DNA of 45,991 nt, from IMG/VR virus record IMGVR_UViG_3300044834_000016, positions 1 through 45,991 of that record. The stretch is one strand, 5' to 3'. Shown here in pieces: positions 23,646-32,538 of this stretch (positions are counted from its first letter, which is position 1; the number at the start of each line of letters is the position of its first letter). Position numbers and translations under genes: made by a program. This stretch comes from a virus. The notes under the pieces are model-generated. The model was not told the DNA's origin, did no database searches, and was given only the letters and a program-made list of their open reading frames with translations.

Positions 23646-24253
23646 CAGACCTCGAACAATTCCTCGAGCATCGCGGTCGGCACGCTGACCTTCATCAGCG
23701 TGTCGTAGCGAAACGCGAGCTTGCCGGCGTAGTGAACGGCCAGCAGATAGTTCGCTGATATCAACACGGCGCCAGCCGGCGCGTGGCCGACGTCGAACAG
23801 GATCTCGCCGAGCGGCCCCAGCGTGAAGAACGCCGTCGGCGAGCCGCCGACCGTGACCGAGACGGTAGCGGCAACCAGGCGCGTGATGCGGCGCGTATAA
23901 GTGCGCGCGGCGTCGTTGGTGTAGGTCTTCTGCGCGAAAAAACTGCGGTTGGTGCCGTTGACCGTTCCGACCGGCGTCTGGTTGACCAGGGTATAGTCGG
24001 CCGGATCGCGGAACAGGAAACCGACCAGCTGCCCGTTGGTCATGTAGAGATCGTAGATCTTCTGCCGATCGGCCCTGTCGCGGATCCCGTAGCCGATCTG
24101 GAAGGTGCGCGGCCGCCTGGTGTTCTTGCGGACGCGCTGATCGATCCCCGACCAGCCAGGCGACGGCGCCAGCGGATCGTCGAGGATGGTCTGGGCGCCG
24201 CGCTGCACGGCCTCCGGCAGGATGGCGGCGTCGACAACAACGGTGATGGTCAT
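23645..24253 (-). CDS. DUF2460 distal tail protein
   Basis: The 202-residue protein follows the DUF2460 pattern: PGWSGIDQRVRKNTRRPRTF, then QKIYDLYMTNGQLVGFLFRD and a beta-rich half ending KLAFRYDTLMKVSVP. It is the gene-transfer-agent gp12 equivalent that caps the tail tube. ATGA-coupled to the tape measure gene. Confidence 0.8.
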   Translation of the reverse strand: MTITVVVDAAILPEAVQRGAQTILDDPLAPSPGWSGIDQRVRKNTRRPRTFQIGYGIRDRADRQKIYDLYMTNGQLVGFLFRDPADYTLVNQTPVGTVNGTNRSFFAQKTYTNDAARTYTRRITRLVAATVSVTVGGSPTAFFTLGPLGEILFDVGHAPAGAVLISANYLLAVHYAGKLAFRYDTLMKVSVPTAMLEELFEV

Positions 24254-27200
24254 CGCCGGGCCATCCCGTCGATCGCGCCCATCAAGTCGGCCGCCAGCTG
24301 ACCCGCGGCGCCGGGCAGGCTTTCGCCGCCGCCCTGATTGATGATGCCGACCATAGGTCCCTGCACATTGAATTGAATGGTCCTGGCGCCGCCATTGCCG
24401 GAATTGTCGCTGACGACCTTGACCGTGATCGGGATGCTGCCCCCGAACTGCACCGGCACCGCGCCGTTCTTCAGCGGGATGATAGCCTCCGGCTTGTAAT
24501 TCTCGCCGGCCATGAACACCTGCGGCGACTTGACGACGCCGCCGGTGTCGTAGTGCCGCAGCGCCCCCGGCCCGAACGGCGTCATGATGCCGCCGTCGGC
24601 AAACCCGAATCCCTTGACCTGGCCGCTCTTGTAGAGCGACGACAGCACGTCCGGCAGCGTGGTGATGGCTTCCGCGGAGTCAACGGTCGCGCTGGTCAGC
24701 GCCTTGATCGACGCCTCAAGCTCGAGCGTGGCCTTTAGGGTTTCGAGGTTCTGCGGCTGCGTGCGCAGCCAATCCAGCTCCTGTTGCAGGTTCGATGCCT
24801 GCACGCTCTTGTCGTCGGTCTGCGCGTTCTTTAGCTCGTAGAGTTGCCTCACCTGATTCAATATTTCGGATTGCGAGATCGCCGGGGTAGGCGCTGCGGA
24901 TACGATATCGGGCAGTCCATACGAGGAATAAGGACGACCGAACGTTGCGTCGAGAACCCTTCCAGGCTGTGCGGCTTGTGGTCCTGTCGCTTGCAGGGTT
25001 TTGATTGCAGCGTCGAGGCCCTGACCTTGCAAAAGCGCGTCGGCGCGTTGCGATAGACTTAGCGGCGGGGCTACATAGGTATTTTTCGCCCAATTCCAGG
25101 AGGCGGCGATCGCCGCACCAGCATCCGACGTTGACGTATAGCCCGCCGCGCTCGTTCCAGGCGAGGTGCTGCCGACCGGGCCGCTGGTGCCAAACGGGTT
25201 ATTGCCGGGCGAGCCTTGGCTGCCAAATGCAGCCTGGGTCTGGCCGCCGAGCGCAGCGGTCCTGGCATTCTCCGTTTCTTGCCATGCGTTGGCGGAGGCC
25301 TGCGCGGCCCTCTGCAATGAAACCGCCTCGCGCTCGGCGGCATCGGCCGCGGAGCGATAGGCCGCGGCGCGCTTGCGCGCGTTCTGCTCGGCCTCGGTGT
25401 TGTAGCGGTTGGTGACCGCCATCGCGGCAGCCTCGGCCGCCGCGGCGCTGCCGGTCTCCCGCAGCGTGTTGTTGTAGGCCTGGCGCGCGGCAACCAGCTT
25501 CTCTTCCTCTTTGGTCCGCGTCTTGGCGAGCTCGTTCTGGTCGTTGAGCGCCCTGGTTGATTCCTGCGAGGTGGCGAGCGCTGCCGCCTGCGACAGCTGG
25601 TATTGTCCGGTGGCGAGCTTGATCGCCTCCTGCAGGTTGCCGGATTTCTCATACTCGGTGTTGACCGCGGCCTGGTATTGCGCGAGCCGCTTGGCCTCGC
25701 CGCCAACCGCCTGCGCAACCGGCAGCTGGTTCTCCATGCTGTGCAGCGCCAGCGCCGCCCTGGTGCTGACGTCGCCATAGGCAATGCCGATCGCGCTGAC
25801 GTGCTTGGCGTACTGATCGGCCTCCGCTGACGCGCCGACCAGCGCCGCGCTCTGCACCTGGATGGCGCGGGCCGCGCGATCGCTCTCCGGATCGGACGCC
25901 CCGCGCTCCTTCGCTTCCGCCAGCTTGCTGTAGGCTGCCTCCAGCGCCTCAAGCTGGCCGATCGCGGGCTGCGCCGCGCGGGTGATGGCGTCGACCTGCA
26001 GGCCGAGCTTGTCGAGTTGCGCCGAGGCCGTGGCGGCGGCGGCCTTCTTGATGTTGGCCTCGAGCTCGGCAATCTTTTGGTTGACCGCGTCGAGGGCGGC
26101 CGGATCGGGCAGATCGATGGTGCCGCGCGCGCCCGCGGCCGGCGTGCCGCGGCTTTCCAGATCCTGCCTTTGCGATTTCAGATTGGCGAGCTGCTCCTGA
26201 TCGCTGCCGCCGCCCGCCAGCCCGCTGCCAAGCATACTGGTGATGTTCGATCCGGTGTTCCACAACGCGCGCCAGGACGTCGTCAGGAAGCCGGTCTTTT
26301 CGTTGAGCTTGTCGAGCGTCGGCTCGAACGCCCGGATCAGCGTCAGCTGGGCGTTTTGCGCGTCGCCGAGCTGCACATAGGTCCGGATCTGCGCCAGCGT
26401 CGAGGCGGTGAGAAATCCGTATTCCTTGTTGAGCGTCTCGGCGCCCTTGACCGGATCCGCAAAGGCATCTCCGAGCTTCTTGGCCGCCTCGACGGTCGTG
26501 GTGCCGGTGGCAAGCGCGAACTTGTCGGTGATAAGGTTGAGTTCGCCAAAAGTCTCCTTGTAGACGGCGCCGGTTTTCAAGAGCTGGGCGGCGCCGGCCT
26601 GGGCGTCCGCAAACGAGGTGCTGGTCGCCTGCGCTGCCTGCGCCGATACCCGGTTGACGTCCTCGGCCGTCACGCCCGAGGTGCGGCCGATGCCGATCAG
26701 GGCCTTGTCGATCTCGCGGCGCGCCTCGCCCCAGCTGTAGCCGGCATAGGCCGCTTCCAGGCCGATCGCGGCGATGCCACCCGCAACCAGGCGGGTAGGC
26801 GTGATAATTTTCGAGGCGCCCTCGAGCACCTGGTTGAAGAAGCCCTTGACCGTGCCGCCGCTCGAGGCGAACACATCGCCGATCTGGGTGCCCTGCTGCA
26901 GCAGCACGGTGCCGAAGGATTGTCCGGATCCGAGACTGACCGCGACGTCCTGCGCCTGGCGCGACAGGTTGATCAGCTCGTGCCGGGCCAGGCCCGCGGT
27001 CTGGGTGAAGCCGGCGGTCGCCTTGGAGACGTTGCCGGCGGCGCTGACGGTCTCGTTGTAGCGGCGCGCGATCAGGCCCTGCAGCTCGGCATAGCGGGCG
27101 TCGGTGACGAGGCCCTGGCCCTTGGCGTCATCGAGCGTCTTCAGTGATGTTTTTTGCTGCTCGATCGCGCGATGGGTGACGTCGACCCGCTTCTGCAGCG

Positions 27201-27366
27201 ATTCGAACGACCGCTCGACGCTGAGCGTCGACCGTGACGTCTTGTCCGACTGGACGGAAACGCCCTCGATCGCGTCGCCGAGCTTCCTCGTCGACGCGGC
27301 GGCCTCGTCGACACCCGAGGTCTTGCCCTTGATGTCGATAATGCTCTGGACGGTCTCGTCAGTCAT
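24250..27366 (-). CDS. Tail tape measure protein
   Basis: The 1038-residue protein has coiled-coil segments at both ends, the TMP_2-type signature INLSRQAQDVAVSLGSGQSF, then FGTVLLQQGTQIGDVF (about residues 130-165), a hydrophobic segment (LVAGGIAAIGLEAAYAGY) and a Gly-rich C-terminal motif (FADGGIMTPFGPGALRHYDT). It sets tail length and may help DNA pass into the cell. The start overlaps the stop of the chaperone extension by 8 bp. Confidence 0.85.
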   Translation of the reverse strand: MTDETVQSIIDIKGKTSGVDEAAASTRKLGDAIEGVSVQSDKTSRSTLSVERSFESLQKRVDVTHRAIEQQKTSLKTLDDAKGQGLVTDARYAELQGLIARRYNETVSAAGNVSKATAGFTQTAGLARHELINLSRQAQDVAVSLGSGQSFGTVLLQQGTQIGDVFASSGGTVKGFFNQVLEGASKIITPTRLVAGGIAAIGLEAAYAGYSWGEARREIDKALIGIGRTSGVTAEDVNRVSAQAAQATSTSFADAQAGAAQLLKTGAVYKETFGELNLITDKFALATGTTTVEAAKKLGDAFADPVKGAETLNKEYGFLTASTLAQIRTYVQLGDAQNAQLTLIRAFEPTLDKLNEKTGFLTTSWRALWNTGSNITSMLGSGLAGGGSDQEQLANLKSQRQDLESRGTPAAGARGTIDLPDPAALDAVNQKIAELEANIKKAAAATASAQLDKLGLQVDAITRAAQPAIGQLEALEAAYSKLAEAKERGASDPESDRAARAIQVQSAALVGASAEADQYAKHVSAIGIAYGDVSTRAALALHSMENQLPVAQAVGGEAKRLAQYQAAVNTEYEKSGNLQEAIKLATGQYQLSQAAALATSQESTRALNDQNELAKTRTKEEEKLVAARQAYNNTLRETGSAAAAEAAAMAVTNRYNTEAEQNARKRAAAYRSAADAAEREAVSLQRAAQASANAWQETENARTAALGGQTQAAFGSQGSPGNNPFGTSGPVGSTSPGTSAAGYTSTSDAGAAIAASWNWAKNTYVAPPLSLSQRADALLQGQGLDAAIKTLQATGPQAAQPGRVLDATFGRPYSSYGLPDIVSAAPTPAISQSEILNQVRQLYELKNAQTDDKSVQASNLQQELDWLRTQPQNLETLKATLELEASIKALTSATVDSAEAITTLPDVLSSLYKSGQVKGFGFADGGIMTPFGPGALRHYDTGGVVKSPQVFMAGENYKPEAIIPLKNGAVPVQFGGSIPITVKVVSDNSGNGGARTIQFNVQGPMVGIINQGGGESLPGAAGQLAADLMGAIDGMARR

Positions 27367-27790
27367 TTTCTTCTTCGTTGCCTCCGGACCCGCCTGCCCG
27401 CCGCTCGGCGAGGATGGTCAGATACTCGTCGTCGAGCGCACGCACGAACCGCAGGAACAGTTGGAAATCATCGGCCGACAGCCGCTGGTCGCGGGCGTAG
27501 GCCCGCAGAAGGCGCCAGGGCAGCGCCAGAGGCCGGTTGGTGATCACCATCATCGGCGGCGCGCCCGGCACCGAGGGCAGCAGCTGGGTCTCGCTGACGT
27601 AAGCGCGGTCGAGCGTCAGCTCGCCGAACGCGCGCCAGTAGAACGAACACCAGGCCGGGATCTCGCCATTGCCCTCGGCCGGCTCGCGGCCCTCGAGGAG
27701 GACCGCGGCGTCCGGCTCTTCGGCGGCGAGCTCCTCCAGCCACTCGTCGACGCCCTGCCGCGTCAGCTGGTAACGGAGGGCGTTTCTAAG
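27359..27790 (-). CDS. Tail assembly chaperone, -1 frame extension
   Basis: This reading frame has no good start of its own near its 5' end. It is open from the slippery site at 27790-27796 to its stop at 27359, giving 143 residues (KLRNALRYQLTRQGV onwards, ending EEEND). Read after a -1 shift it makes a fusion of about 280 residues with the gene at 27763-28200. This is the lambda G-GT arrangement, in which the T part binds tail tube protein during assembly. Confidence 0.8.
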   Translation of the reverse strand, partial: LRNALRYQLTRQGVDEWLEELAAEEPDAAVLLEGREPAEGNGEIPAWCSFYWRAFGELTLDRAYVSETQLLPSVPGAPPMMVITNRPLALPWRLLRAYARDQRLSADDFQLFLRFVRALDDEYLTILAERRAGGSGGNEEEND

Positions 27791-28200
27791 TTTTTTTCCG
27801 TGTCCGCGACAAACTCGACGGTGACGCTGTCACGCTTGCGCGCGCACCACACCACGGCCTCGTTGAGGGCCTCGTAATCGCGGTCGGTGAGCAGCTTCAG
27901 GGCCAGTTCCGGCGAATAGGCTTCGTCCAGGCCGTCCCATTCATGCAGGATATGCTCGGCGAACAGTTCGCCGTTCTTCACATGCATGATCTCTTCCGGA
28001 ATCGGGTCGCCCTTGTATTTGAGCGCCAGCTCCTTGGCGAGATCCTCGGCGGCGCGCTTGTAGGCCTGCGATGATAGGCCAGAGACGTTAAAGCGGATGG
28101 GTTTTTTGCCGTCGGGCGTCTGCCAGAACGGATAGGTTTCGAAGTCGCCCGCCTCGATGCGCTTGCGCTCGTTTTTCAGCGAACTCAGTTTGAGCTTCAT
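27763..28200 (-). CDS. Tail assembly chaperone (gpG-like)
   Basis: The 145-residue protein starts MKLKLSSLKNERKRIEAGDF, then ETYPFWQTPDGKKPIRFNVS. It lies between the tail tube and tape measure genes, the fixed place of tail chaperones. The last codons contain the slippery heptamer; most ribosomes end after ETPSVTS, and a fraction make the longer fusion. It is thought to hold the tape measure protein during tail assembly. Confidence 0.85.
   Translation of the reverse strand: MKLKLSSLKNERKRIEAGDFETYPFWQTPDGKKPIRFNVSGLSSQAYKRAAEDLAKELALKYKGDPIPEEIMHVKNGELFAEHILHEWDGLDEAYSPELALKLLTDRDYEALNEAVVWCARKRDSVTVEFVADTEKNLETPSVTS
27790..27796 (-). promoter_or_regulatory. Programmed -1 ribosomal frameshift site
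   Basis: The minus strand has A-AAA-AAC in the zero frame of the chaperone (codons GAA AAA AAC, a run of seven A then C). This is a canonical X-XXY-YYZ slippery heptamer. A -1 slip takes ribosomes out of the short frame (stop 27 nt further on) into the 143-residue extension. Confidence 0.85.
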
Positions 28201-28274
28201 TGGAGAAATCCTTTGTCGGAAGAGGATGACGGGCAGCGTGTCCGACCACGCCGCCCGCCGATTGCGCGCACAAT

Positions 28275-28318
28275 CTCGCCTTGCGGCGAGCGTCTTCCCG
28301 CGCGTCGGAGCGCGGGAA
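28275..28318. other. Two hairpins between tail tube and chaperone genes
   Basis: CTCGCC-TTGC-GGCGAG (28275-28290; on the minus strand the loop is GCAA, a GNRA tetraloop) and a 9-bp stem, TTCCCGCGC / GCGCGGGAA (28295-28303, 28310-28318). On the minus strand neither is followed by a T-run. They may be a partial terminator, RNA processing site or 3' stability element for the abundant tail tube message. Confidence 0.45.
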
Positions 28319-28324
28319 AAGGTT

Positions 28325-29788
28325 TTAGATTTCCAGGTATTCGAGGCGGTCGATGATGACGTGGGCGTTGGTCAGTGTGTCGAACGAGGCCTCGCCCTCG
28401 AGCGGCAACATGACCTGGGTATTTTTCCCCGAGGCCACCGGGTTGCCGCTGATGTAGGTGATGCGCGGGAAGAACCGCGTGATCGCCTGGTTGTTCTTGT
28501 ACAGCGCGGTATGGATCGCGGTCGGCGTGCCGTTCTTGAACTTGGTGTAATAGCTGCCGTCGCCGTAATAGGTCTCGTACTTCACCGTGACATCGCAGGA
28601 GCCGTCATCGTTGCCGGCCGGGCTGTCGATCGTGATATCCTCGATGGCCTGGAAGTTGTTGTTGACCGTCCATTCCAGCGATTTGCAGAAATTCGGGCTG
28701 GCGATCGGCGAGCCGCCTTCCGATATCCGGCCGACGTTGATGTTGGAGGCAAACACCTGTGCCGTGGTGGCCGCGTCCGGGGAATCATCGAGCGAGGTCG
28801 TCGAGTGCGAGCCCCCCATGCCCATGATGTTGTAGACGGCCTTGACATCGGATTTTGAAGCCAGCGTCTCGGTGCGGGTGTTGATCGTCACACCGGTACC
28901 GACATGGTAATTCGGCACGGCCTGACCCATGAAGCCCTTCTCGAGGGTGATCGCGGCCTGCACCGTGCCGTTCTTCATGGTGTCGCCGAACCAGACCTTG
29001 ATGGTCTTGCCGGTACCGGCGTCGGTCGTCCACCCGGTCGGCAGGTTGGCCAGCGTCAGCGCGTTGGCGGCGATCGCCGAAACCGTGACGTATTTGTTGA
29101 GCGCTGCGGTAGCGAACCTGTCGCCGGCCGCCGAGCCGCCGATCTTCAGCGTCTGTCCGACCACGAGGCCCAGCGTGGTAAAATCGAGCAAGGTCGAGCC
29201 GAGCCCGCTCGCCGTGGCCGTGATGTCAGCCGCGGCGCCCTGGAAGCCGACGACCTTGACGCGCGCGGCCGCCGGCGGCACCGCTTCGTCGGTGAGGCCG
29301 GCGCCAATAAAGCGCGGCACGGTTGCCGAACCCAAGGTGCACTTGAACACGCCGTTGTTGAGGACTACGCCGAAGCCGGAGAATTTCGCGAGATGTCCCG
29401 CGACGAACGCGGCACCCGTGGTGCAGGTCAGCACCTCGTTGGTGGTCGCGACCGCGGTGATCACGGAATCGGCGGTGCCGTCATTGTCGCGGCTCGGCGT
29501 GTTGGTCCAGGAATTCAGCAGCAGCGACTGCAGCATCTCCGATTCCGGCGTCAGATCGACCGGATAGGAGACGTCGATGTTGATCGAGCCGTTGACGTCG
29601 TGGAAGATCTGGGTCGGATCGCTGTTCATGCGATCGTCGCGGATTTCGTCGCTCTTGATGAAGGTCGGCGTGAACAGCGCGAGGCCTTCGCCGGTCCAGC
29701 GCAGCCTGCGCATGCGCGGCGTGGTCGGCGTGGTGCCGGGGGTGACTTCGCGGACCGCGGTGATCCTCACCCGATTGGCTTTGGTCAT
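28325..29788 (-). CDS. Major tail (tube) protein
   Basis: The 487-residue protein begins MTKANRVRITAVREVTPGTT with the start pattern (TPGTTPTTPRMRRLRWTGEG) of siphophage tail tube proteins, and is beta-rich throughout. A central Ig-like insert (about residues 100-270) makes it longer than many tube proteins. It lies just before the chaperones and polymerises into the tube around the tape measure. Confidence 0.8.
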   Translation of the reverse strand: MTKANRVRITAVREVTPGTTPTTPRMRRLRWTGEGLALFTPTFIKSDEIRDDRMNSDPTQIFHDVNGSINIDVSYPVDLTPESEMLQSLLLNSWTNTPSRDNDGTADSVITAVATTNEVLTCTTGAAFVAGHLAKFSGFGVVLNNGVFKCTLGSATVPRFIGAGLTDEAVPPAAARVKVVGFQGAAADITATASGLGSTLLDFTTLGLVVGQTLKIGGSAAGDRFATAALNKYVTVSAIAANALTLANLPTGWTTDAGTGKTIKVWFGDTMKNGTVQAAITLEKGFMGQAVPNYHVGTGVTINTRTETLASKSDVKAVYNIMGMGGSHSTTSLDDSPDAATTAQVFASNINVGRISEGGSPIASPNFCKSLEWTVNNNFQAIEDITIDSPAGNDDGSCDVTVKYETYYGDGSYYTKFKNGTPTAIHTALYKNNQAITRFFPRITYISGNPVASGKNTQVMLPLEGEASFDTLTNAHVIIDRLEYLEI

Positions 29789-29844
29789 TTCATTTCTCCA
29801 TGGTGAACGGGATTAGGAAAATCGAGGTCCGATCGCGCGGGCGA

Positions 29845-30048
29845 TCAGCCGGCGACGATGAAGCCGCGCTTCTTGAGGTGATCGAAATCGAGCGCGGAGC
29901 CGGTGAGATCGCCTGATGTCACGGGATCGTCGGGCTTGAAGCGGCGGTTGTGGGTGTTGAACGGCTTGCCGACCTTGAAGGTCTTTGGCGCCGGCGCGGC
30001 CGCGATCGCAGGCTTTTCGGCAGGCGCAGTGATTTCGGAAGTGCTCAT
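29845..30048 (-). CDS. Small virion-region protein (67 aa)
   Basis: The ATG at 30048 starts an Ala/Pro-rich lead (SEITAPAEKPAIAAAPAPK), followed by a compact segment, FKVGKPFNTHNRRFKPDDPV then LDFDHLKKRGFIV. The second part resembles small phage proteins that end with a short head-tail or tail-associated domain. Exact role unknown. Confidence 0.65.
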   Translation of the reverse strand: MSTSEITAPAEKPAIAAAPAPKTFKVGKPFNTHNRRFKPDDPVTSGDLTGSALDFDHLKKRGFIVAG

Positions 30049-30086
30049 GTGACGTCTCCGGGGTTTGAGAGAGAGAAAGTCCGGCC

Positions 30087-30542
30087 CTATTCGAGCCCGT
30101 CGATCGGCGCATCGACCAGGGTCCAGCGGACCCAGGCCGGGATCCGCCACCAGGCGCCGTGGATCGGCGACGGGTGGCCCTCGCCGATCCCGCCATCGCC
30201 GAACTCAAGGGTATCGGACAGGAGTAGCTGGCCGCGGAACAGGTCGAGCAGTTGCTTGGCGAGCGTGCGGCCCTCGAGGGCGCCCTCGCCCTTTGGCACC
30301 TCAACACTCAAAAACAGGATGCCCTCTTCGTCCCAGCGGTTTTCCTCGACCGGATCGGCGCCGATCGACTGCATGGCGTAGGCCGTTCCCGTCATGTCGA
30401 CGCGGATGTAGATCTTGGGCGGATTGGGCGGCAGCGCGTTGCCGGACGCGTCCTCGTCCTCGTTTTCGTAGGCGATCGGCGGCGTCAATCCCGCATCGTC
30501 GAGATGATCGCGGATCGCCTGGTAAACTTGTCCCGAGGCCAT
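30087..30542 (-). CDS. Tail terminator protein
   Basis: 151 residues beginning MASGQVYQAIRDHLDDAG; PKIYIRVDMTGTAYAMQSIG, EGILFLSVEVPKGEGA and AKQLLDLFRGQLL match the alpha/beta plan of tail terminators (gpU/DUF4128-like). Its position right before the tube protein fits. It would cap the tail tube and join it to the head. Confidence 0.65.
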   Translation of the reverse strand: MASGQVYQAIRDHLDDAGLTPPIAYENEDEDASGNALPPNPPKIYIRVDMTGTAYAMQSIGADPVEENRWDEEGILFLSVEVPKGEGALEGRTLAKQLLDLFRGQLLLSDTLEFGDGGIGEGHPSPIHGAWWRIPAWVRWTLVDAPIDGLE

Positions 30543-31189
30543 TAGCGAAAACTCACGACGATGCAGGGATTGCGGGTCTGCGAGGCGTTGCCGGCGCTGC
30601 CACCCAGGATCGAGCCGCCGATCGCGGTCCGATAGGAAAAGCGGATGCGCGCGACGTTGTGGTAGCGGCCGTCCATTTCGGCGGCGACCACGTTGTAGAC
30701 GCCGGATGGAGCCTGGCTGGACTGCGGCGGGCGCTTGCCGCCGGAATGCTCGGTGCCCTCGATCTTGCGGCTATAGGCGGTCATGTTCATGAACACGTAT
30801 TCCCTGGCCGGCGGCGGATTGTTCGGATTGGCGACCTGGACGCCGTCGGCGAACAGCTCGTGGGACTTGGCGTAAAGGCCGTGGCGGACCGGCGAATATT
30901 TCTGCAGCAGCAGCAGGATCTGCGGCAGCACATCGGATTGCAGCTCGAAGACGTAGACGATGCGGCCGTTATCCGGCTTCACCCGCTGTTCGGTCGCGCC
31001 TTCGACGCCGTCGACGAAGGTCTTGTAGGGCGGCACGCGTTTGAGCACGCGCTCGTTGATCGCCTTGCCTTCCGCGAGCCTCGCCCGCGCGAACTTTGCG
31101 AACGCCTCGCTCCGCGCCCGCGGCGACAGCCTGCGATCGATCAGGATCTCGAGGTCGCGCCGGATCGGCTTGACGCTGACGCTGAACAC
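30542..31189 (-). CDS. Neck/tail completion protein candidate
   Basis: 215 residues. The first half is helical and basic (RARSEAFAKFARARLAEGKA); the second contains strands and YSPVRHGLYAKSHELFADGV, then GRYHNVARIRFSYRTAI. The place between head-closure and tail-terminator genes is that of HK97 gp10-like proteins. The family is inferred from position. Confidence 0.6.
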   Translation of the reverse strand: MFSVSVKPIRRDLEILIDRRLSPRARSEAFAKFARARLAEGKAINERVLKRVPPYKTFVDGVEGATEQRVKPDNGRIVYVFELQSDVLPQILLLLQKYSPVRHGLYAKSHELFADGVQVANPNNPPPAREYVFMNMTAYSRKIEGTEHSGGKRPPQSSQAPSGVYNVVAAEMDGRYHNVARIRFSYRTAIGGSILGGSAGNASQTRNPCIVVSFR

Positions 31190-31190
31190 G

Positions 31191-31541
31191 TCAGCCCTCG
31201 CATTCCATCTCGAGCGCGATCAGCACCCCGGCCAGGCGCCGCTTGCGGTCGCCGGGATCCTTGATATCGAGCACCGTGCCGTCGTCGAGGACGACGCGAT
31301 CGGCGGTCGTCACCGGCAGGATCGCCGACAGCGTGTCGACCAGGGCGATGATCTTGTAGCGATACTGGGTGACCGTGCCCTCGCTCGAGGCCGGGCCCAG
31401 ATTGATGACACGGGCGGTGGTCGGCGTGTCCGCTTTGGTGCGGGTCGAGCCGCTGCCGCCAGTGAAGCGGCGGATGTTGATGGTCTCGCCGATCTCGCCG
31501 ATGAAGGCGCGGTGCTGCTCGAGGGCCTCGGCCGGCGTCAT
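31191..31541 (-). CDS. Head-tail joining / head closure protein
   Basis: 116 residues: MTPAEALEQHRAFIGEIGET followed by INIRRFTGG and a beta-rich core ending ADRVVLDDGTVLDIKDPGDR. Head-closure (stopper) proteins have this layout. It is ATGA-coupled to the connector gene upstream. Confidence 0.65.
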   Translation of the reverse strand: MTPAEALEQHRAFIGEIGETINIRRFTGGSGSTRTKADTPTTARVINLGPASSEGTVTQYRYKIIALVDTLSAILPVTTADRVVLDDGTVLDIKDPGDRKRRLAGVLIALEMECEG

Positions 31542-32227
31542 CCGTAGACCCGGTAGATCGAGAGCAGGTTTTCCATCGCGGTCTTGACCAGCTCGTTGGC
31601 AGCGGTCGAGACGATGTAGCGTTTCTCGCCCATTCCCTCGACCTTGTCCTGCGTGAGGTAGAGGTTGGCGCCGCCGTTCGACATCAGCATGCGCGTGCCG
31701 AGCGCGATCGCTTGCGTGATGGAAGACGGTATGTCGTCCGCGTAACCCGATTGAAATCTGATCCGCACCGATTCGGCATCGCAGCGCGCGGTCGGCCAGC
31801 AGCCATTGTAGAGCGGCGCGATCGCCTGCTTGCCGAGCGTGCCGGCCCCGAGGATCCGAAAATCGGTGTTGAGCGCCAGCGTCCGCTCGACGCCGGCGAC
31901 GTCGTCATATTTGACGCTGGTGATCGAGATCAGCGGCGGAAACGGCAGCGCGATCGCCAAGTGAGGGTAGCGATGATGCCGGCAATCGTGCTCCCAAAAA
32001 CTCGGAAGCCGTAGCTCCCAGGTCTGCGGCCGAAGCGCGCGGCCGAGCCAGCCTCCGGAGGCCGGATCGAGCTGGCCGATGACGGCCGCGAGCGCCGCGG
32101 TGAGCATCGCATCGCTGGCGGTACCGGAGATCCCGAGCGCGGCCTTGCAGTCGGCCAGGGTCATCTCTTCGGCCGCCGGCGCCGTGATCAGGGCGCGGGT
32201 GCCGTGCGTGGGATGGGTGCTGTGCAT
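31538..32227 (-). CDS. Head-tail adaptor (gp6-like connector)
   Basis: The ATG at 32227 shares one base with the stop of the preceding gene, giving 229 residues. LITAPAAEEMTLADCKAALG, then DAMLTAALAAVIGQLDPASG, and the ending SITQAIALGTRMLMSNGG match the phage gp6-type adaptor fold (helices with a beta insert: WELRLPSFWE, LALNTDFRILGAG). It joins the portal to the head-closure ring. Confidence 0.75.
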   Translation of the reverse strand: MHSTHPTHGTRALITAPAAEEMTLADCKAALGISGTASDAMLTAALAAVIGQLDPASGGWLGRALRPQTWELRLPSFWEHDCRHHRYPHLAIALPFPPLISITSVKYDDVAGVERTLALNTDFRILGAGTLGKQAIAPLYNGCWPTARCDAESVRIRFQSGYADDIPSSITQAIALGTRMLMSNGGANLYLTQDKVEGMGEKRYIVSTAANELVKTAMENLLSIYRVYG

Positions 32228-32538
32228 CAGTCCACCCTCGTCTCGGGCTTGAACTTGAATTGCCAATGCCCGATGCGATCGGTGCCGGCGTTCACCTCGA
32301 TAAACGCGGTGTGATCCCGGCCCGCCTGCAGCTCGAGCGTATCCTTCATGATGGCGCGGTAATTGCCATCGGAAGCGGCCACGTAAGCCATGGTCGTCGG
32401 CCAGGTCTGCCCAGTTACGGCGACACCGGCCTTCTTGACCGTCACTGACACGGTGGCGTCATTGACGAAGGTGCCCGCGATTGCGTTCTTCAAGCCCAGC
32501 AGCTCTAGGACGTTGGTGTTGGCGACAAAGACCGTCAT
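32227..32538 (-). CDS. Small beta-rich structural protein (103 aa)
   Basis: The ATG at 32538 overlaps the previous gene's stop (ATGA). MTVFVANTNVLELLGLKNAI and DATVSVTVKKAGVAVTGQTW suggest an Ig-like beta sandwich ending FKFKPETRVD. It may be a decoration or fibre-base protein, partner of the large repetitive protein encoded upstream. Confidence 0.55.
   Translation of the reverse strand: MTVFVANTNVLELLGLKNAIAGTFVNDATVSVTVKKAGVAVTGQTWPTTMAYVAASDGNYRAIMKDTLELQAGRDHTAFIEVNAGTDRIGHWQFKFKPETRVD

Noticed and set aside
26017-27147. A 376-codon open frame on the plus strand
   Set aside because: It is antisense to the tape measure gene, with no recognisable domain.
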